From contig OZ035961.1 in NCBI GenBank assembly GCA_964034945.1, positions 62,554,244-62,618,243 of the forward strand: a DNA stretch of 64,000 nucleotides, in the 5' to 3' direction. Shown one piece after another: positions 19,627-30,282 of the stretch. The stretch's first letter is position 1; each line of letters begins with the position of its first letter. The position numbers were made by a program, and so were the translations under genes. This DNA is from Chrysopilus asiliformis (lineage: Eukaryota; Arthropoda; Insecta; Diptera; Rhagionidae). A model generated the notes under the pieces. It ran no database searches, was not told the origin of the DNA, and was given only the letters and a program-made list of their open reading frames with translations.

Positions 19627-20270
19627 ATTTTCAAAACTCGAAACGGAAGGTTCTGTAAGGATAATGAAAATATCCTTTTTTCCATTTTTCCCCGGAAAAA
19701 TTTGCATTATAGGGTTTTTCGGGTCGCTGATCACGAATCCGGTATTAGATTTTCAAAATTCGAAACGCAAGGTCCTGTAAGGATAACGCAAATACCCTTT
19801 TTTCCCATTTTTCCCCGGAAAAATTGGCATTATGTTTGGGATTGCTGATCACGAATCCGATATTAGATTTTCAAAATTCAAAACGGAAGTTCCTGTAAGG
19901 ATAACGCAAATATCCTTTTTCCAGTTTTTCCTGGGAAAAATCGGTATTAGGGGATTTTTGGGGTCGCTGATCACGAATCCGGTGTTGGAATTTCAAAATT
20001 CTAACCGAAAAGTCCTGTAAGGATAACGCAAATGTCCTTTTTCCAATTTTTCTTGAAACAATTGACACTAAGGGGTTTTCGAGGTCGCTGATCGCGAATC
20101 CGGTGTTCAATTTTTCAAATGCTAAACGGAAGGTCCTGTAAGGATAACGGAAATGTCCTTTTTCCAATTTTTCTCGCAAAAACAGGCTTTGGGAGGTTTT
20201 CAGGGTTGCTTATCACGAATCTGGAGTTGGAATTTCAAAATTCAAACGGAAGGATCTATAAGGATAACAT
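19627..20270 (+). repeat. minisatellite of ~120-bp units in Helitron type 2
   Basis: About six units keyed by TCCTGTAAGGATAACG (near 19650, 19771, 19892, 20012, 20132, 20252) and by GGGTCGCTGATCACGAATCC. Units diverge mildly. The same unit type occurs at 47180-47690 and 48110-48540. Confidence 0.85.
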
Positions 20271-20461
20271 TTTTTCCCAAAACTTTTTAACCCGCATCCA
20301 TAGTTTATTTTAACGAACCAATAGTACGCTGTGTATCAATTTGATACATGTTAGAAAAAGACCAATTAAATGATTTATAAAAACAATTTGGTGTTATATT
20401 TTGTCAATTGATAACATCAGACTTCATTTATTTTCGAACAAAGATATAATAGATATAAAAA

Positions 20462-20659
20462 TTAGATACATTTGTCACAAATAATATAATGATGTTTAGG
20501 ACATACGAATTTTTTACATAAGTTTTGTTTCAAAAAACCCACTTTTGTTCCATTATAATAGTGAATAATTGCTAGTTTTTTTGCATTTTCATCACGAATA
20601 GTTTTCTTAGTATGCAATGTACTAAGAAGAAAAACTTTTTTTTTTTTTGGTAGGTACAT
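20462..20659 (-). pseudogene. piggyBac transposase: core edge fused to C-terminal domain
   Basis: Reads VFLLSTLHTKKTIRDENAKK, then IIHYYNGTKVG, which resembles the piggyBac block before the third catalytic Asp (KPxIIxxYNxxKxGVD). It is followed directly by NLCKKFVCPKHHYIICDKC of the cysteine-rich tail. The junction after KVG marks an internal deletion, so catalytic residues are lost. Confidence 0.7.
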
Positions 20660-20808
20660 ATGACACCATAGAAAGACACTTTATACAAACCATGATTAGT
20701 GATATCAGCAGCACTTCGCCTGATATTTTGTAGTCAATCATCCTTTATATACTGATTTTATGTATCTTTTGATTGAAGCCATGCGTCTGGTACTAAAATT
20801 GATTGTTC

Positions 20809-20931
20809 TCATGCTTCTTGATCCACAAAATCATCTTCATCATTTGAATCACTTTCGTTTGGTACATAATTTCCATATGGATAACTTTCAATATCACTAC
20901 CAGATATATCTTCACTTGACGTACTAGCCAT
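20809..20931 (-). pseudogene. piggyBac transposase N-terminus
   Basis: ATG at 20931. The 40-residue frame begins MASTSSEDISGSDIES and then runs acidic (ESDSNDEDDF) before a TGA. A Ser/Asp/Glu-rich opening is usual for piggyBac transposases. It lies between the right terminus and the core fragment in the expected order. Confidence 0.65.
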
Positions 20932-21404
20932 TATGAATTTTTTTTATTTTTTTTTGATAAAAAAACGAATTATTCAACAAGCTTCAATAAACAACTGAAT
21001 GCAATGCAGGTGATAACAAAATTGGCACGTGTATCAAAATGATACACACCGTTGGATTTGTTACAAATTTTGTAGAACCCTAACGGTACATTTTGCGGCA
21101 TCTGTTAAATGTTTTTTTTTATGTTTTGAAAAGTTAGGAAGGTAGCCAAAAATTCAACTGAAATTATTCAAACGTTGAAACAATATAATAATTAATATTC
21201 TAAATTTGTATCAAATTGATACAAACGATGGATGCGGGTTAAGTTATTTATGGTTTTTTGGCATTCTAAAATTTATACAAAAAACTTTTAGCTGCCAACG
21301 AAGGGTCTGCTAGTACGTATAAAAAATTAGAAATTGACCAGACGCACGGTTAATATTTTATGTACAAAAGAAAATTGCTCGGACTCATCCAGTATATGGG
21401 GCGA

Positions 21405-21482
21405 TTGCAAAAAACAGAACTTTTTCCAAAATCCAATAGTTAATACTTTCGTGTAGTATTTTATGTTGCGCTAAATGGATCA
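21405..21482 (+). repeat. second copy of an unnamed dispersed repeat
   Basis: Close match to 17815-17910 (AACTTTTTCCAAAATCCAAT, then ATACTTTCGTGTAGTATTT, GCGCTAA and GGATCAACT). Boundaries and family unknown. Confidence 0.5.
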
Positions 21483-21503
21483 ACTGCCCACTCGCCCAGG
21501 GGC

Positions 21504-22371
21504 GCTATTCTCGGAACGTTACGGTTTTTTCCGAAACGTTTGTGGTGCAGTGGAAAAAGACCTCTACGTGGTGTATGCACTGCCTTTTTTTGTTTCAAAT
21601 GACGTCTCAAACATTACGAAGCAATTCACCACTTTATACGAAACCGTATTCTCGGACTTAGATTACGGAAAAATCCGAAACATATCAAAACATTAAATGT
21701 TACTTTCCGAAACGTTTGTGTGCTGTGAGTTCTCGTTTCGCGTCCGTTGTTTATTGTTATTCGATGCGGGCATAATTTGAATCGTGTGAAAATTCTTCTT
21801 CATTCATTCATTTGCAAATGATTAGCACGAGAATTTTAGTTTTCATTTACTCACGAATTTTATTTTTCCATTCTCGTATTTTTAAAATTCTACTCGCGAA
21901 TGGAATGGAAAATTTTAGGAATGGAAAAATAAAATTCGCTCACGAATTTATCGCAAAAGAATGATTTTCGAATGGAATTATTATATGAAGTAAAAGTAAC
22001 ACCATAACTTTCAAAAGGATTGAGCCAGAGACTTGAAATTTCGTACAGTTGCGTTTCTCGTAAACAGTAAGGCTAAGTTATTGGACGGGGAAAATCGGAC
22101 CACTCCTTGCCCCCTCCGCCATTCAAATGAAACAGTTTTTTACAATTGTCTCAAAAATGGTCTTTCATATCGAAAAATTTATAAATGTAAAATATTTTTA
22201 GAATACGATTTTACATAACTCTATACATAAAAATTAAATCAAACCACTCCCTCCCCCCTAACAAACGATAACAAACGTTAAAATCAACAAATAAACAAAA
22301 ATCACTCAAAACATTTCGGCGAGATTCGTAATCCGTAACGTAACGAAAAATCCGAAGCGTTTCGAGAATAG
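21504..22371. mobile_element. unnamed element with inverted ends CTATTCTCG
   Basis: Left end CTATTCTCGGAACGTTACGG and complemented right end CTATTCTCGAAACGCTTCGG align over about 30 bases with several mismatches. Interior has further CGAAACG motifs and a block (22010-22260) that is a diverged relative of the Helentron-like repeat. No target duplication is visible because copy G is inserted at its right edge. No transposase. Superfamily not assigned. Confidence 0.5.
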
Positions 22372-22378
22372 TTTTTTT

Positions 22379-22944
22379 TATACCCGTATGGTGAAACCAA
22401 AGGGTATATTAACTTTGCCTTACCGTTTGTAACGCCAAGATCCCGTCATCACACACAAAAATGAATTACACCAGTGTGTTTAGAATGATAAAAAAAATTG
22501 AATTTTCCATGTCCGTCCGTTTGTCTGTCTGTCTGTCTGTCTGTCCGTCCGTCTGTCTGTCTGTGGCGCGGATTGCAGGCGCACGGATTGAGCTAGAGAC
22601 TTGAAATTTTGCGCAGATTCGTTTTTCGTAAAATGCGAGGCTAAGTTCGTTAATGGGCAAAAATGGACCATTAGGGGGGGTACCCCCCATACGAACGAAA
22701 ACGATTTTTGCGAATATCTCAAAAACGGTTCATCTTATCAAAAAAGTCCAAGAACAAAAGTTATTCAGGATATTATTCTACATAAAACTCCCATACATCA
22801 AAATCCGATTGGAACAAATTTTAAAAAATCTTATTGGAAAGTTTGACTTCATAGTGGAATTTTGATAAAACTGTTCGCCATTCACTTAAATCACCATACG
22901 GGTTTTCAATAATTGCCAGATTGGCAATTATTGCTTTTGTTATG
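22379..22944 (+). mobile_element. Helentron-like repeat (HINE), copy G
   Basis: Full-length copy very similar to copy A (shared ATAGTGGAATTTTGATAAAAC and GCCATTCACTTAAATCACC), so A and G form a subfamily. Microsatellite at 22511-22563. Inserted in a T-run. Confidence 0.8.
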
Positions 22945-22992
22945 TTTTAATTAAAAAACTGCAGTTGAAACGCGCAATTCAACAGACTTTTT

Positions 22993-23328
22993 TATACCCG
23001 TATGGTGAAACCAAAGGGTATATTAACTTTGCCTTACCGTTTGTAACGCCAAGATCCCGTCATCGCACAAAAAAATGAATTACACCAGTGTGTTTAGAAT
23101 GATAAAAATATTTAATTTTTGCATGTCCGTCCGTCTGTCCGTCTGTCTGTGGCGCGGATTGCGGGCGCACGGATTGAGCTAGAGACTTGAAATTTTGCGT
23201 GGATCCGTTTGAAATTTTGCGTGGATCCGTAAAATGCGAGGCTAAGTTCGTTCATGGGCAAAAATGGACCATTAGGGGGGGTACCCCCCATACGAACGAA
23301 AATGTTTTTTGTGAATATCATTGTTATG
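22993..23328 (+). mobile_element. Helentron-like repeat (HINE), copy H, internally deleted
   Basis: Starts normally at TATACCCG but runs from GTGAATATCA straight to TTGTTATG, losing the region between the GTACCCC palindrome and the terminal hairpin. A 23-bp duplication around GAAATTTTGCGTGGATCCGT (23190-23230) is private to this copy. Both ends are kept, so the deletion is internal rather than a truncation. Confidence 0.75.
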
Positions 23329-23716
23329 TTTAATATCTCGAGTTTTTTTTTTTGAGCGCAGTTTTTCTTTCGTGCAGTTGTGGAAGTAAACTTTTTCTAT
23401 TGTAAAGTTTTTCTAAAATGAAAATTCAAGACCTCGGTGCAAAAAGCGGTCATGTCCACTTTTTTGCGAAAATGAGTTATTGATGCCAAATGCAAGAATA
23501 AACGAATGCGCACATTTGGCTGCAAAGAGCATACTTTTTAGAGGCCTGGGTAAAAAGTTATTAAAGAAAAAAGAAAAGATGCATTGTTTCATATAATTTG
23601 ACGCGGATTTTTTTTCCAAATTTTTTTTTTTTTATTCTGGGAGTTTTGTTTTGTTAAATTGAATATATTTTTTATTTTTTTTATTTGTTTTTTACTAAAT
23701 AAAGGCGAGTTAACAA
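23329..23716. other. unassigned AT-rich stretch
   Basis: No coding family recognised. The phrase AAGACCTCGGTGCAAAAAGC recurs in inverted form near 24783-24802, suggesting the flanks of hAT H2 are two arms of one older repeat. Confidence 0.4.
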
Positions 23717-23724
23717 GTCTGGAC

Positions 23725-24518
23725 TAGTGCTGTGACATCGAAGAAAAACATCGATGTTCGATACATCGATGTTTTAAAACTGAAAACATCGATGCCACAA
23801 AAACATCGGACCAAAAACATCGATGTTCTTACAACATCGATGTTTTTTCAATAAATAAAGAACTTTTAAAAGTGGAGTAATAAAAGTAATTTTAAAGAAA
23901 ATCTTGACTCTTTATTAATTATATTTATTAGTAGTAACACTTATGCAAAAAAAAACTGCCGCAAACTAGTCCAAACCCCAATATTTATTATTCACACTGT
24001 GGAGAAACAGAAGTTTGTCTACAGGCAACTTCGTTTACTGCTCACAATGTTTCCTGTCGCGGAAAATAGCCTTTCAGAGTTATATAAAAATTTTGTCACA
24101 TACAACACAACACAATCACTTATTTGAAATAAGTGCGACGTGCGTGATAGACTATAAACTGAAACAGAGTCTAACCTAATAACTACAGCGTAAGGTGACA
24201 TTTAACCATTTAAATTTAGCATACAATGCGGACCGCAGGTTTTTACTTTGGGCCTGGGCATACAACTGGGCGATATCGCCTAAGCAATGATTTTTTAATA
24301 CACACGAAACAACCGTGGTATGCAATCTCAGCGTGTATTCCTGGCTTAAGATGTGGATGGATACTAAACATCGGACACCAAACATCGGACACAAAACATC
24401 GGACACAAAACATCGATGTTATAAAAACATCGGAAAGAAAACATCGATGGGAAAAACATCGATGTTTTGGATAAAACATCGATGTTTTCAAAACATCGAT
24501 GTCGATGTCACAGCACTA
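23725..24518 (-). mobile_element. hAT element H2 (AACATCGATGTT-iterated ends)
   Basis: Inverted ends TAGTGCTGTGACATCGA on both sides (right end complemented). Perfect 8-bp target duplications GTCTGGAC lie at 23717-23724 and 24519-24526. The first ~140 and last ~150 bases carry about a dozen full or partial copies of palindrome AACATCGATGTT. The middle holds a transposase C-terminal remnant. 794 bp in all, so non-autonomous. Confidence 0.9.
24019..24201 (-). pseudogene. hAT transposase C-terminal (dimerisation) remnant
   Basis: Reads TKFLYNSERLFSATGNIVSS then KRSCL. SxRxFSxxGxIxxxxRxxL is the conserved dimerisation motif at the C-terminus of hAT transposases. It shows hAT H2 derives from an autonomous element by internal deletion. 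Confidence 0.68.
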
Positions 24519-24526
24519 GTCTGGAC

Positions 24527-25234
24527 TATATTTTGTAGTCATAAATAAATTTTAAAAACCGTTTTTTTACTCTTGGGTGCAAGAAACAGCTATGTCCAAA
24601 ACTTTAAAATGTTCATAACTTTTTCAAAAAAAAAAAAAAAAATGGATTTATCTCAAATTAAAATGATGTAAGAATACATGCTTGATTTAAACTGTAAATT
24701 GTTAACTTTGTCCCAGAGCAAAAATTTCACGCTAATATGTTTTTTTGTCTCTCCTGAAAAATTTGAAAAAGTGGAGATGACAGCTTTTTGCACCGAGGTC
24801 TTCATTATCATTATCGAAAAAACCATAACAGAAAGCTTTGGAAGTTGAGGTGCTTTTTTTAAAAGTTTTCCAATGTGGAAGTTGAAGCTTAAAGCTTTGG
24901 AAGTTGAAAGGTTTTTCAGTGTGGAAAGCGTCACGTTTTGTGGAAAGCAAATGCTGACGCCAGACCATAAGTTTTTACCCATCCAAAAATCGCCCAACGC
25001 GCCTAAAGAAGTTATCACTTCAAAAATTGAAAAAACTTAACCCGGCAACGACGGGTATATAGTAAAGGAATAAAACAACGACATTAACTCCATAAAATTT
25101 TTATTTATTAAAGGTGGAAAAACTAAATGTGAATGAAACTTATGGAGACGGAATGTCGTCCAGAATTATGGCTTTTCCTGGAAGCAAATTTATGCATTGT
25201 CCCCTAGTCCGGGATGTTGAAGGCGGGTGTTTAC
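24527..25234. other. repeat-derived stretch with a Helitron-type 3-prime end
   Basis: AACTTAACCCGGCAACGACG then GGTATATAGTA at 25030-25064 is the type-1 Helitron terminus (compare 7715-7751), with CTAG mutated. The body upstream does not resemble the other Helitrons. Minus frames at 24653-25018 have no family match. 25065-25234 holds nothing I recognise. Confidence 0.45.
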
Positions 25235-25238
25235 TTAA

Positions 25239-25485
25239 CCCATTCGGTATTTTGATGCCATATGGCAACGCAGTTAAAAATTTGAATTGACTTATTATTT
25301 ATTTATTTTCAACACTATTCTCATTCAGTGCACCTTTAAATGCATTTGTGACCCAATTTTGATTTTTTGACTAAAAGCTGGACTACAGTAGACGTATTTG
25401 TAAAAAATAAAAATTTTCAATTTTTTGTTTTTTTTGTTGTTTTAAATGAATACTAATAGCTTAAACATCATTAATTTGTATAGAG
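25239..25485 (+). repeat. piggyBac-type MITE remnant (relative of 10625-10819)
   Basis: Preceded by TTAA (25235-25238) and CCCATTCGGTATTTTGATGCC. Positions 25325-25485 are the complement-oriented counterpart of 10660-10818. The right end is truncated at the pogo remnant, with no second TTAA. Confidence 0.5.
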
Positions 25486-26070
25486 AGAAAGCCGTCGGTG
25501 TAACTTGTTGTATCGTTATTTTTGGATCCAGGTATTTGGGAAATCATTTTTCTTGGATCAAATGGAAAAATGCCACATTTTCTAAATCCAGAAATAATAT
25601 TAGTTGATGAACTTTTAAATGCTTGCGAGGAAATGATGATTTGGGTAAAACTCCACGATTGTTTATATTCCATTCACCTAAAACAATTCTCCATCCTCTT
25701 TTTAGTGGGCGGAAATATGCAACATCAAGAGGTTGGCATAGATGTGTCGAATTTGGAGGAAGAAAGACAAAGAACACGTCATGTTGTTGACAGAACTTTA
25801 TTACGTTAATAAAGATGTGACTAGATAAATTACCCCCAATCAAATCTTTTTTTCCACTTAAATTTTGTATATGGTATTAACATTCATTGGAACCAGTCTT
25901 CAAATGTATTTAAATCGTACCAGCCACTTTGAATGCAATTTTACGCTGCCATCAACACGGAAGTATATCACCTTCAAGCCATGTTGGATAAATATGCTTA
26001 GCTTTATACACAGTATAAGGTGGTAGAACCTTTCCATCTGCTGCTTATGCAATCATAACATAATTCATAA
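25486..26070 (-). pseudogene. pogo/Tigger-like DDE transposase remnant
   Basis: Minus-strand pieces in order: PPYTVYKAKHIYPTWLEGD (25990-26040), then IGGNLSSHIFINVI and FLPPNSTHLCQPLDVAYFRP with PLKRGWR (25700-25843), then NIISGFRKCGIFPFDPRK (25540-25600). These are blocks of the DDE_1 catalytic region of Jerky/pogo-like transposases. The box that normally carries the second Asp reads GGNLSSH instead of GDNLSSH, and there are frameshifts, so it is dead. May be the same family as the C-terminal piece at 7750-8091. Confidence 0.75.
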
Positions 26071-26392
26071 CTTTGAACTATATTCCTGATTTCTAATTTA
26101 TATAACGGAAAACCCCATTGTGCACACGTTAACAATCCTTTCTTTAACTCATTTTCCGTCGTTCACCCTCCTGGTTTTTTCAAGACTTAGTACTCTGATA
26201 TTGTCGAGTAGTAAGGACATTTTTTTTTCTTTTTCCTTTTATAAGGTAAGGTATGAAATTTTTTTAAATTATGGCTCCCGGTACGCGTACTGCTCTAAAA
26301 AACACAAATGTCGGTCAAGATAAAGCACGGTTGAGTTTTTCTGCCTCAAATCTAACCAGGACCAGCGGCCGTCCTTTTCAGAGCTAAACACC

Positions 26393-26869
26393 ATGTTGAA
26401 GACAATGGAAGACAATTTAATTACTTTAGTGGATGGTATCAGGTCAATTGCTAAAATCCATGCTGCCATTAACACGAAATTGAAGTTTCACCTTTCGGAT
26501 TTGAATGACCAAATCAACTTCATCAACTCGAGATTAACGTCCTTGAACAATTTATCCGATGAATCATTTATCGACGGAGGTCAACGAACTCGATCAACGT
26601 TAGCTGTATCAAGGACTAAACGGAACAAACACCGGTTGTCTAGTCAGAATAGATCTAACCTACTATCGAAATACCACCTCAACGAAATCATCGATGATCA
26701 CCAGACTGATAGCCACGGCTATCAAATTATTGTGAACGAGCCAGTTGTACTTTTATCAGTATCAGCTGTTAGTACATCTCATTCTCTTCAAGTAAGCTGC
26801 AGAAAACGAACTCGGTCGGTGCTTATACCCAATCTCGCTCTTTATACTAAACCCACCGATATTTGTTAA
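26393..26869 (+). CDS. LINE-2 ORF1-like protein remnant
   Basis: 158-residue frame upstream of a LINE endonuclease. Residues ~25-60 (FHLSDLNDQINFINSRLTSL) look like a coiled coil, and a basic stretch TKRNKHRLSSQNR follows, as expected of an ORF1 nucleic-acid chaperone. Sequence similarity to a named ORF1 is not visible; the call rests on position and composition. It could be truncated. Confidence 0.4.
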   Translation: MLKTMEDNLITLVDGIRSIAKIHAAINTKLKFHLSDLNDQINFINSRLTSLNNLSDESFIDGGQRTRSTLAVSRTKRNKHRLSSQNRSNLLSKYHLNEIIDDHQTDSHGYQIIVNEPVVLLSVSAVSTSHSLQVSCRKRTRSVLIPNLALYTKPTDIC

Positions 26870-27048
26870 AAAATATTTTTTTATATATTGTGAAAAAATA
26901 TTTTATCAATGGATGAAGCCAACGACCCTGTTACAACCTGTCGTCCCGCCGACACATTCAAATTGATTGTTTTTGACCATTTTTATGACGTGCTTGCTTT
27001 GTAATCTACTTGACCTATTGACACAAAACAAGCAACCCGACATTTAAC

Positions 27049-27471
27049 TTGTATTACCAAAATGTAAATGGCCTTCGAACTAAAACAAGCCTACTACTAG
27101 TAACGGCTGTAAGATTTATATTGTTTTGCTTGACTGAAACTTGGCTTCATGCAAGATTTCTAAATACAGAACTTTTTGATGGAAAATTCAATGCTTTTCG
27201 TGATCGACATTCATCTTTAAATGCACCTGTTGTTGGAGGCTTAATCGCTGGTGTCTGTTCAGAAATTTCATGTTCTGAATTGGAAATCGATAATCCATCA
27301 CTCAAAATTATCTGTATTCAATTATCGTTTGCGGCCAAAAAATGCATCTTGTTTGTTGTCTACATAGTGCCGGGTACTCCAGCTAGTACAATTCAGGATA
27401 TTATCTCAAATCAACCGCCTAATGATGAGGGTCTAGTCGTCGGTGATTTCAATCCACCAAATTTAAAATGA
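27049..27471 (+). pseudogene. LINE-2 endonuclease N-terminal part
   Basis: Begins YYQNVNGLRTKTSLLL and has FCLTETWLH (the ExW region), RDRHSS, GGLIAGVCSEIS and ends in VVGDFNPPNLK. These are the successive motifs of the apurinic-type endonuclease of Jockey/CR1-like LINEs. The frame ends in a stop after NLK. The following 80 bases (STSSSEIIVCDNFFSM) continue the domain up to a TTAA MITE at 27558. Confidence 0.8.
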
Positions 27472-27561
27472 GTTCCTGCAGACGACGGTTCATCGTGAAT
27501 TTATAATTCTACGTCATCCAGTGAAATAATCGTTTGCGATAATTTCTTCTCGATGACTTAA

Positions 27562-28237
27562 CCCTTTCGCGACGACTTTTTAATTTTAATATTAGAAAGC
27601 TGATTGCGAGTTTTACGTTAAAGGTGTAGTCAAAAAAGGCTCTGTAATAACAAAAAAAAAATTATGTCCTTGGGATTTGGAAAGAGGGTTCTGGGACTAT
27701 ATCGCACATTCAAAGTTTTCATTTCAAAATAATTGTTTATGAATAATTGCTTTTTCTGTTGTCTGTATAGTATTATTTCAATTTATTACTCTTTTGATAA
27801 TAATTTACAGATCATTTGCTTCATTTTTTTTTTTTTGCAATAATAAAAGATAGAGTTAGGTTTGTTTTCCACAAAATGAATTTAAATTTTAAAAAACGGG
27901 AATTTAAAAAACCAAAAATAAATAAATTTTAGGACTACGTTTACATTTAAATTTGTTTTTCATTTGATTCAGTAAATTTTCCTTTACATAATGGAATAAT
28001 TACTCAAAAACACATTTTTTTGAGATACTACAGTCTACGGGACCATGTGCGATATGTCCCATCAGTACTTTTGTGTCGGTATATAATTAAACCAAAAGAC
28101 CTTGTGGTATGAAAAACAAACAAATCCAATTTATTAAAGAAAATTATAAGTTCATTATACATAGAAATACAGAAAGACACCAACAGAGTTTTTCATACAT
28201 AGTCTGTTTTATTTTCATACCAGGAGTCGCGAAAGGG
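27562..28237 (+). mobile_element. 676-bp piggyBac-type MITE in LINE-2
   Basis: TTAA at 27558-27561 and 28238-28241. Ends CCCTTTCGCGACGACT and, complemented from the right, CCCTTTCGCGACTCCT. AT-rich interior without coding. Inserted in the LINE-2 endonuclease region. Confidence 0.82.
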
Positions 28238-28555
28238 TTAAAACAAGTGAATCACGTGACGAATTATCTCAACAGGACGTATTAAATTTTGATTAACGTA
28301 TTAAAATTTTGTTCGCCAAAACCCGCCACGTCCACGTCGTTGATCCTGGGTGATGCTAAGTGTGGGGAAAATATGTCGAAATCAGATAGAAAACGCCATG
28401 ACAGAGTTCAGATTTTTTTCCAACAAGAAAAAGCATCAATTGTTTTAGTTTTAATTGAGAGAGTTTTTGACGTCACGTTGTTTCCATCTCATCGGAGAGC
28501 AATAGCGTGTATCTAACATCAATACAAATGCATCGAAGAGTGGAGCCATTGGAAT

Positions 28556-29040
28556 TTGGAATTTTGTATGGACGGGAAAACCTACGTTAAAGAACTCTCC
28601 AGTAATAATCCTTTTATCATCTACTGTTTCTCACTCAATCCGATTATCTGTTTTGCTGATGACAGCTTCCTTGACGCATCCTACCATTTCAGTTCACCTG
28701 CAGAATCGAACGCCATTGCAGTTCGATCGAAACGCAGTGAGCAAATTAGATCTTTGAATTCTGATTTAAACACAATTCAGGCTTGAGGCAGAATCAACCG
28801 TGTGGACTTCAACGCATCTAAAACCCAATCAATGCTGTTGTCGATGAAATGCAAAAAATCCTCCGAAACGGTCGAATTTATGAATGAGTCCCCTAATGAC
28901 TCTAAAAACATCAAAGTACTGGGCATCGAAATAAACGAGAAGCTCCAATGGAGCGATCATATTTTTTAAATTGCAAGGGAAGCATCGCGGGGACTAGGTT
29001 TTCTGGGACGCTGCAAAAAATATTTCAAGAATTTTAATAT
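28556..29040 (+). pseudogene. LINE-2 reverse transcriptase C-terminal part
   Basis: LNPIICFADDSFLDASYHFS holds the FADD catalytic box. It is followed by LNSDLNTIQA, the stop TGA, NRVDFNASKTQSMLLSMKCK, NIKVLGIEINEKLQWSDHIF and REASRGLGFLGRCKKYF. This is the order of the RT thumb region in Jockey/CR1-type LINEs. RT motifs before FADD are missing; 28290-28550 carries frames without recognisable similarity. One stop in the WG motif and another after DHIF. Confidence 0.8.
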
Positions 29041-29043
29041 TAT

Positions 29044-29300
29044 TTGATGGGCTGTATATTGGAATATATTTGCTTCTATCGAAACGATTTCTATTAAGTA
29101 CAATATTTCTCTTGGTAACCATTGAATAATACAGTGAAATTGGATTTAAATGAAAACGATGAGGAATCGGAAAAGATATTTTCTTAACGGAAACATAAAG
29201 CTTCAATCTCGAGAATCAATGGTGGATCTCATTGGAGTGACGCCATGATCTCTGTCACTGATCTGACCACGAAGGATATGGGTGAGGGAGATGAGTTCAA
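29044..29300 (+). repeat. left arm of a ~250-bp diverged inverted repeat
   Basis: Pairs with the complement of 30283-30535. Shared landmarks are TCTCGAGAATCAATGGTGGATCTCA, CTGACCACGAAGGAT and GAGGAATCGGAAAAGATATTTTCTTAA. By eye the arms differ by roughly one base in six to eight. The element of origin is unknown. Confidence 0.7.
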
Positions 29301-29311
29301 AGCATACTTCA

Positions 29312-29575
29312 TCATACTAATATATAAAAATGCTTTGGTGTCTATCTATCTGTTCCTCGTGCAAGTGAAAACGGCTGAACCCATTGACCTAAAATTTAGC
29401 ACGGATGTTCGCTGTAGGCCTGATTTAAACATAGGTCCATTGGAAAGCAGCCTGAGAAGTGGGGGAGTAATGGTAGAGGGTGAAGTTAGTCCGAAGCTTA
29501 CTTTTTCTTCTATGTTATTCTCGTGGAAAAAGTACGAGCCGATTGCCATGAAAGAACCATGCAGGAAATAGCGTT
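29312..29575 (+). mobile_element. Helitron-like element (type 1), 3-prime truncated
   Basis: Starts TCATACTAATATATAAAAATG after an A and continues with the type-1 body (GAAAACGGCTGAACCCATTG, GATGTTCGCTG). The sequence stops matching near 29550 and there is no hairpin or CTAG end. Confidence 0.65.
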
Positions 29576-30282
29576 TTTCGTGCCCCTGGGTTAACTTTTG
29601 AACCCGTGTAGTTTTCACTTTGGTTGAGGACTTTTTGGAAAGGCCACAGTCTCTAGTTTCATCCATATATGGCTTCAAGAGCCACTGAATTGCATCTATT
29701 TCTCCCCTGCAATTCTAAAGTTATCCCAGGGGCAAACGACCAGCAAAAATCCAAAAATCACATTTAAATCTTCTTGGTGTTTGATTCATAGGCAAAACAA
29801 CAACGGCAGCGTATTTTTCCGATTCGGATTTACCTCGTCGTTCGTCGATTCAATACCTCTTCCATCCGCCAAAGGCTTCATCCATTCACTGGTCAACGGC
29901 TGAAATGTCACTCGAGTTCTACTCGAGTGTCTCGTGCGCTCCTAGCGGATGGGTAAGTGGCATACACTTTTTGCAAAATTGACTATATGAGACGCCTTGT
30001 AGAGTCCTAGAGCAAAATTTGCCGTATACATTTGTTTGCCTTGGGATATCTGTATACTTATATGATTTGTGATATAAGTCAACTAGGAATAATTCCTCTT
30101 TTCGTGAATTATACTACAGAGTAAATGTTTGTATTCGAGCCATTTTTACTTTGTAAGGAAAGGTTTATTTACACAGTTAAGTCTGAATGTTAACCCTGAA
30201 ACGGATTTATTGGTTCTAGAATTATTTCTAAATGTAAATTCTAGATGTCTTGTTAAGACAATATTAATTATTGAATTTTTAT
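29576..30282. other. unassigned spacer between inverted arms
   Basis: No coding family, terminal repeat or target duplication recognised. Confidence 0.4.

Larger units (their letters stand above)
20291..21238 (-). mobile_element. piggyBac element, internally deleted, inserted in a Helitron
   Basis: TTAA at 20287-20290 and 21239-21242. Inverted ends CCCGCATCCATAGTTT and, complemented from the right, CCCGCATCCATCGTTT. Just inside each end lies the palindrome TGTATCAATTTGATACA (20333-20349 and complementary 21208-21224), with a variant at 21035. Two transposase pieces on the minus strand show it was once autonomous. Its size (948 bp) against the usual 2-3 kb means most of the transposase is gone. 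Confidence 0.86.
19489..21313 (+). mobile_element. Helitron-like element (type 2) carrying a piggyBac
   Basis: Starts TCTATATATATAAAAATGG after an A and has a GTCT microsatellite near the start. It ends with a hairpin-like AGCTGCCAACGAAGGGTCTG then CTAG before T. These are Helitron-type ends. The interior is a minisatellite of about 120-bp units (19627-20270). A piggyBac element (20291-21238) interrupts it near the 3-prime end. Relatives lie at 30821-31327 and 48051-48600 on the other strand. No Rep or helicase coding. Confidence 0.72.

Noticed and set aside
24226..24548. ORFs rich in KHRTQNIGHKTS-like repeats
   Set aside because: Translations of the ACATCGATG palindrome array at the end of hAT H2, in all frames.
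26120..26323. ORF upstream of LINE-2 ORF1 with a hydrophobic start
   Set aside because: No homology visible; probably 5-prime UTR of the LINE.
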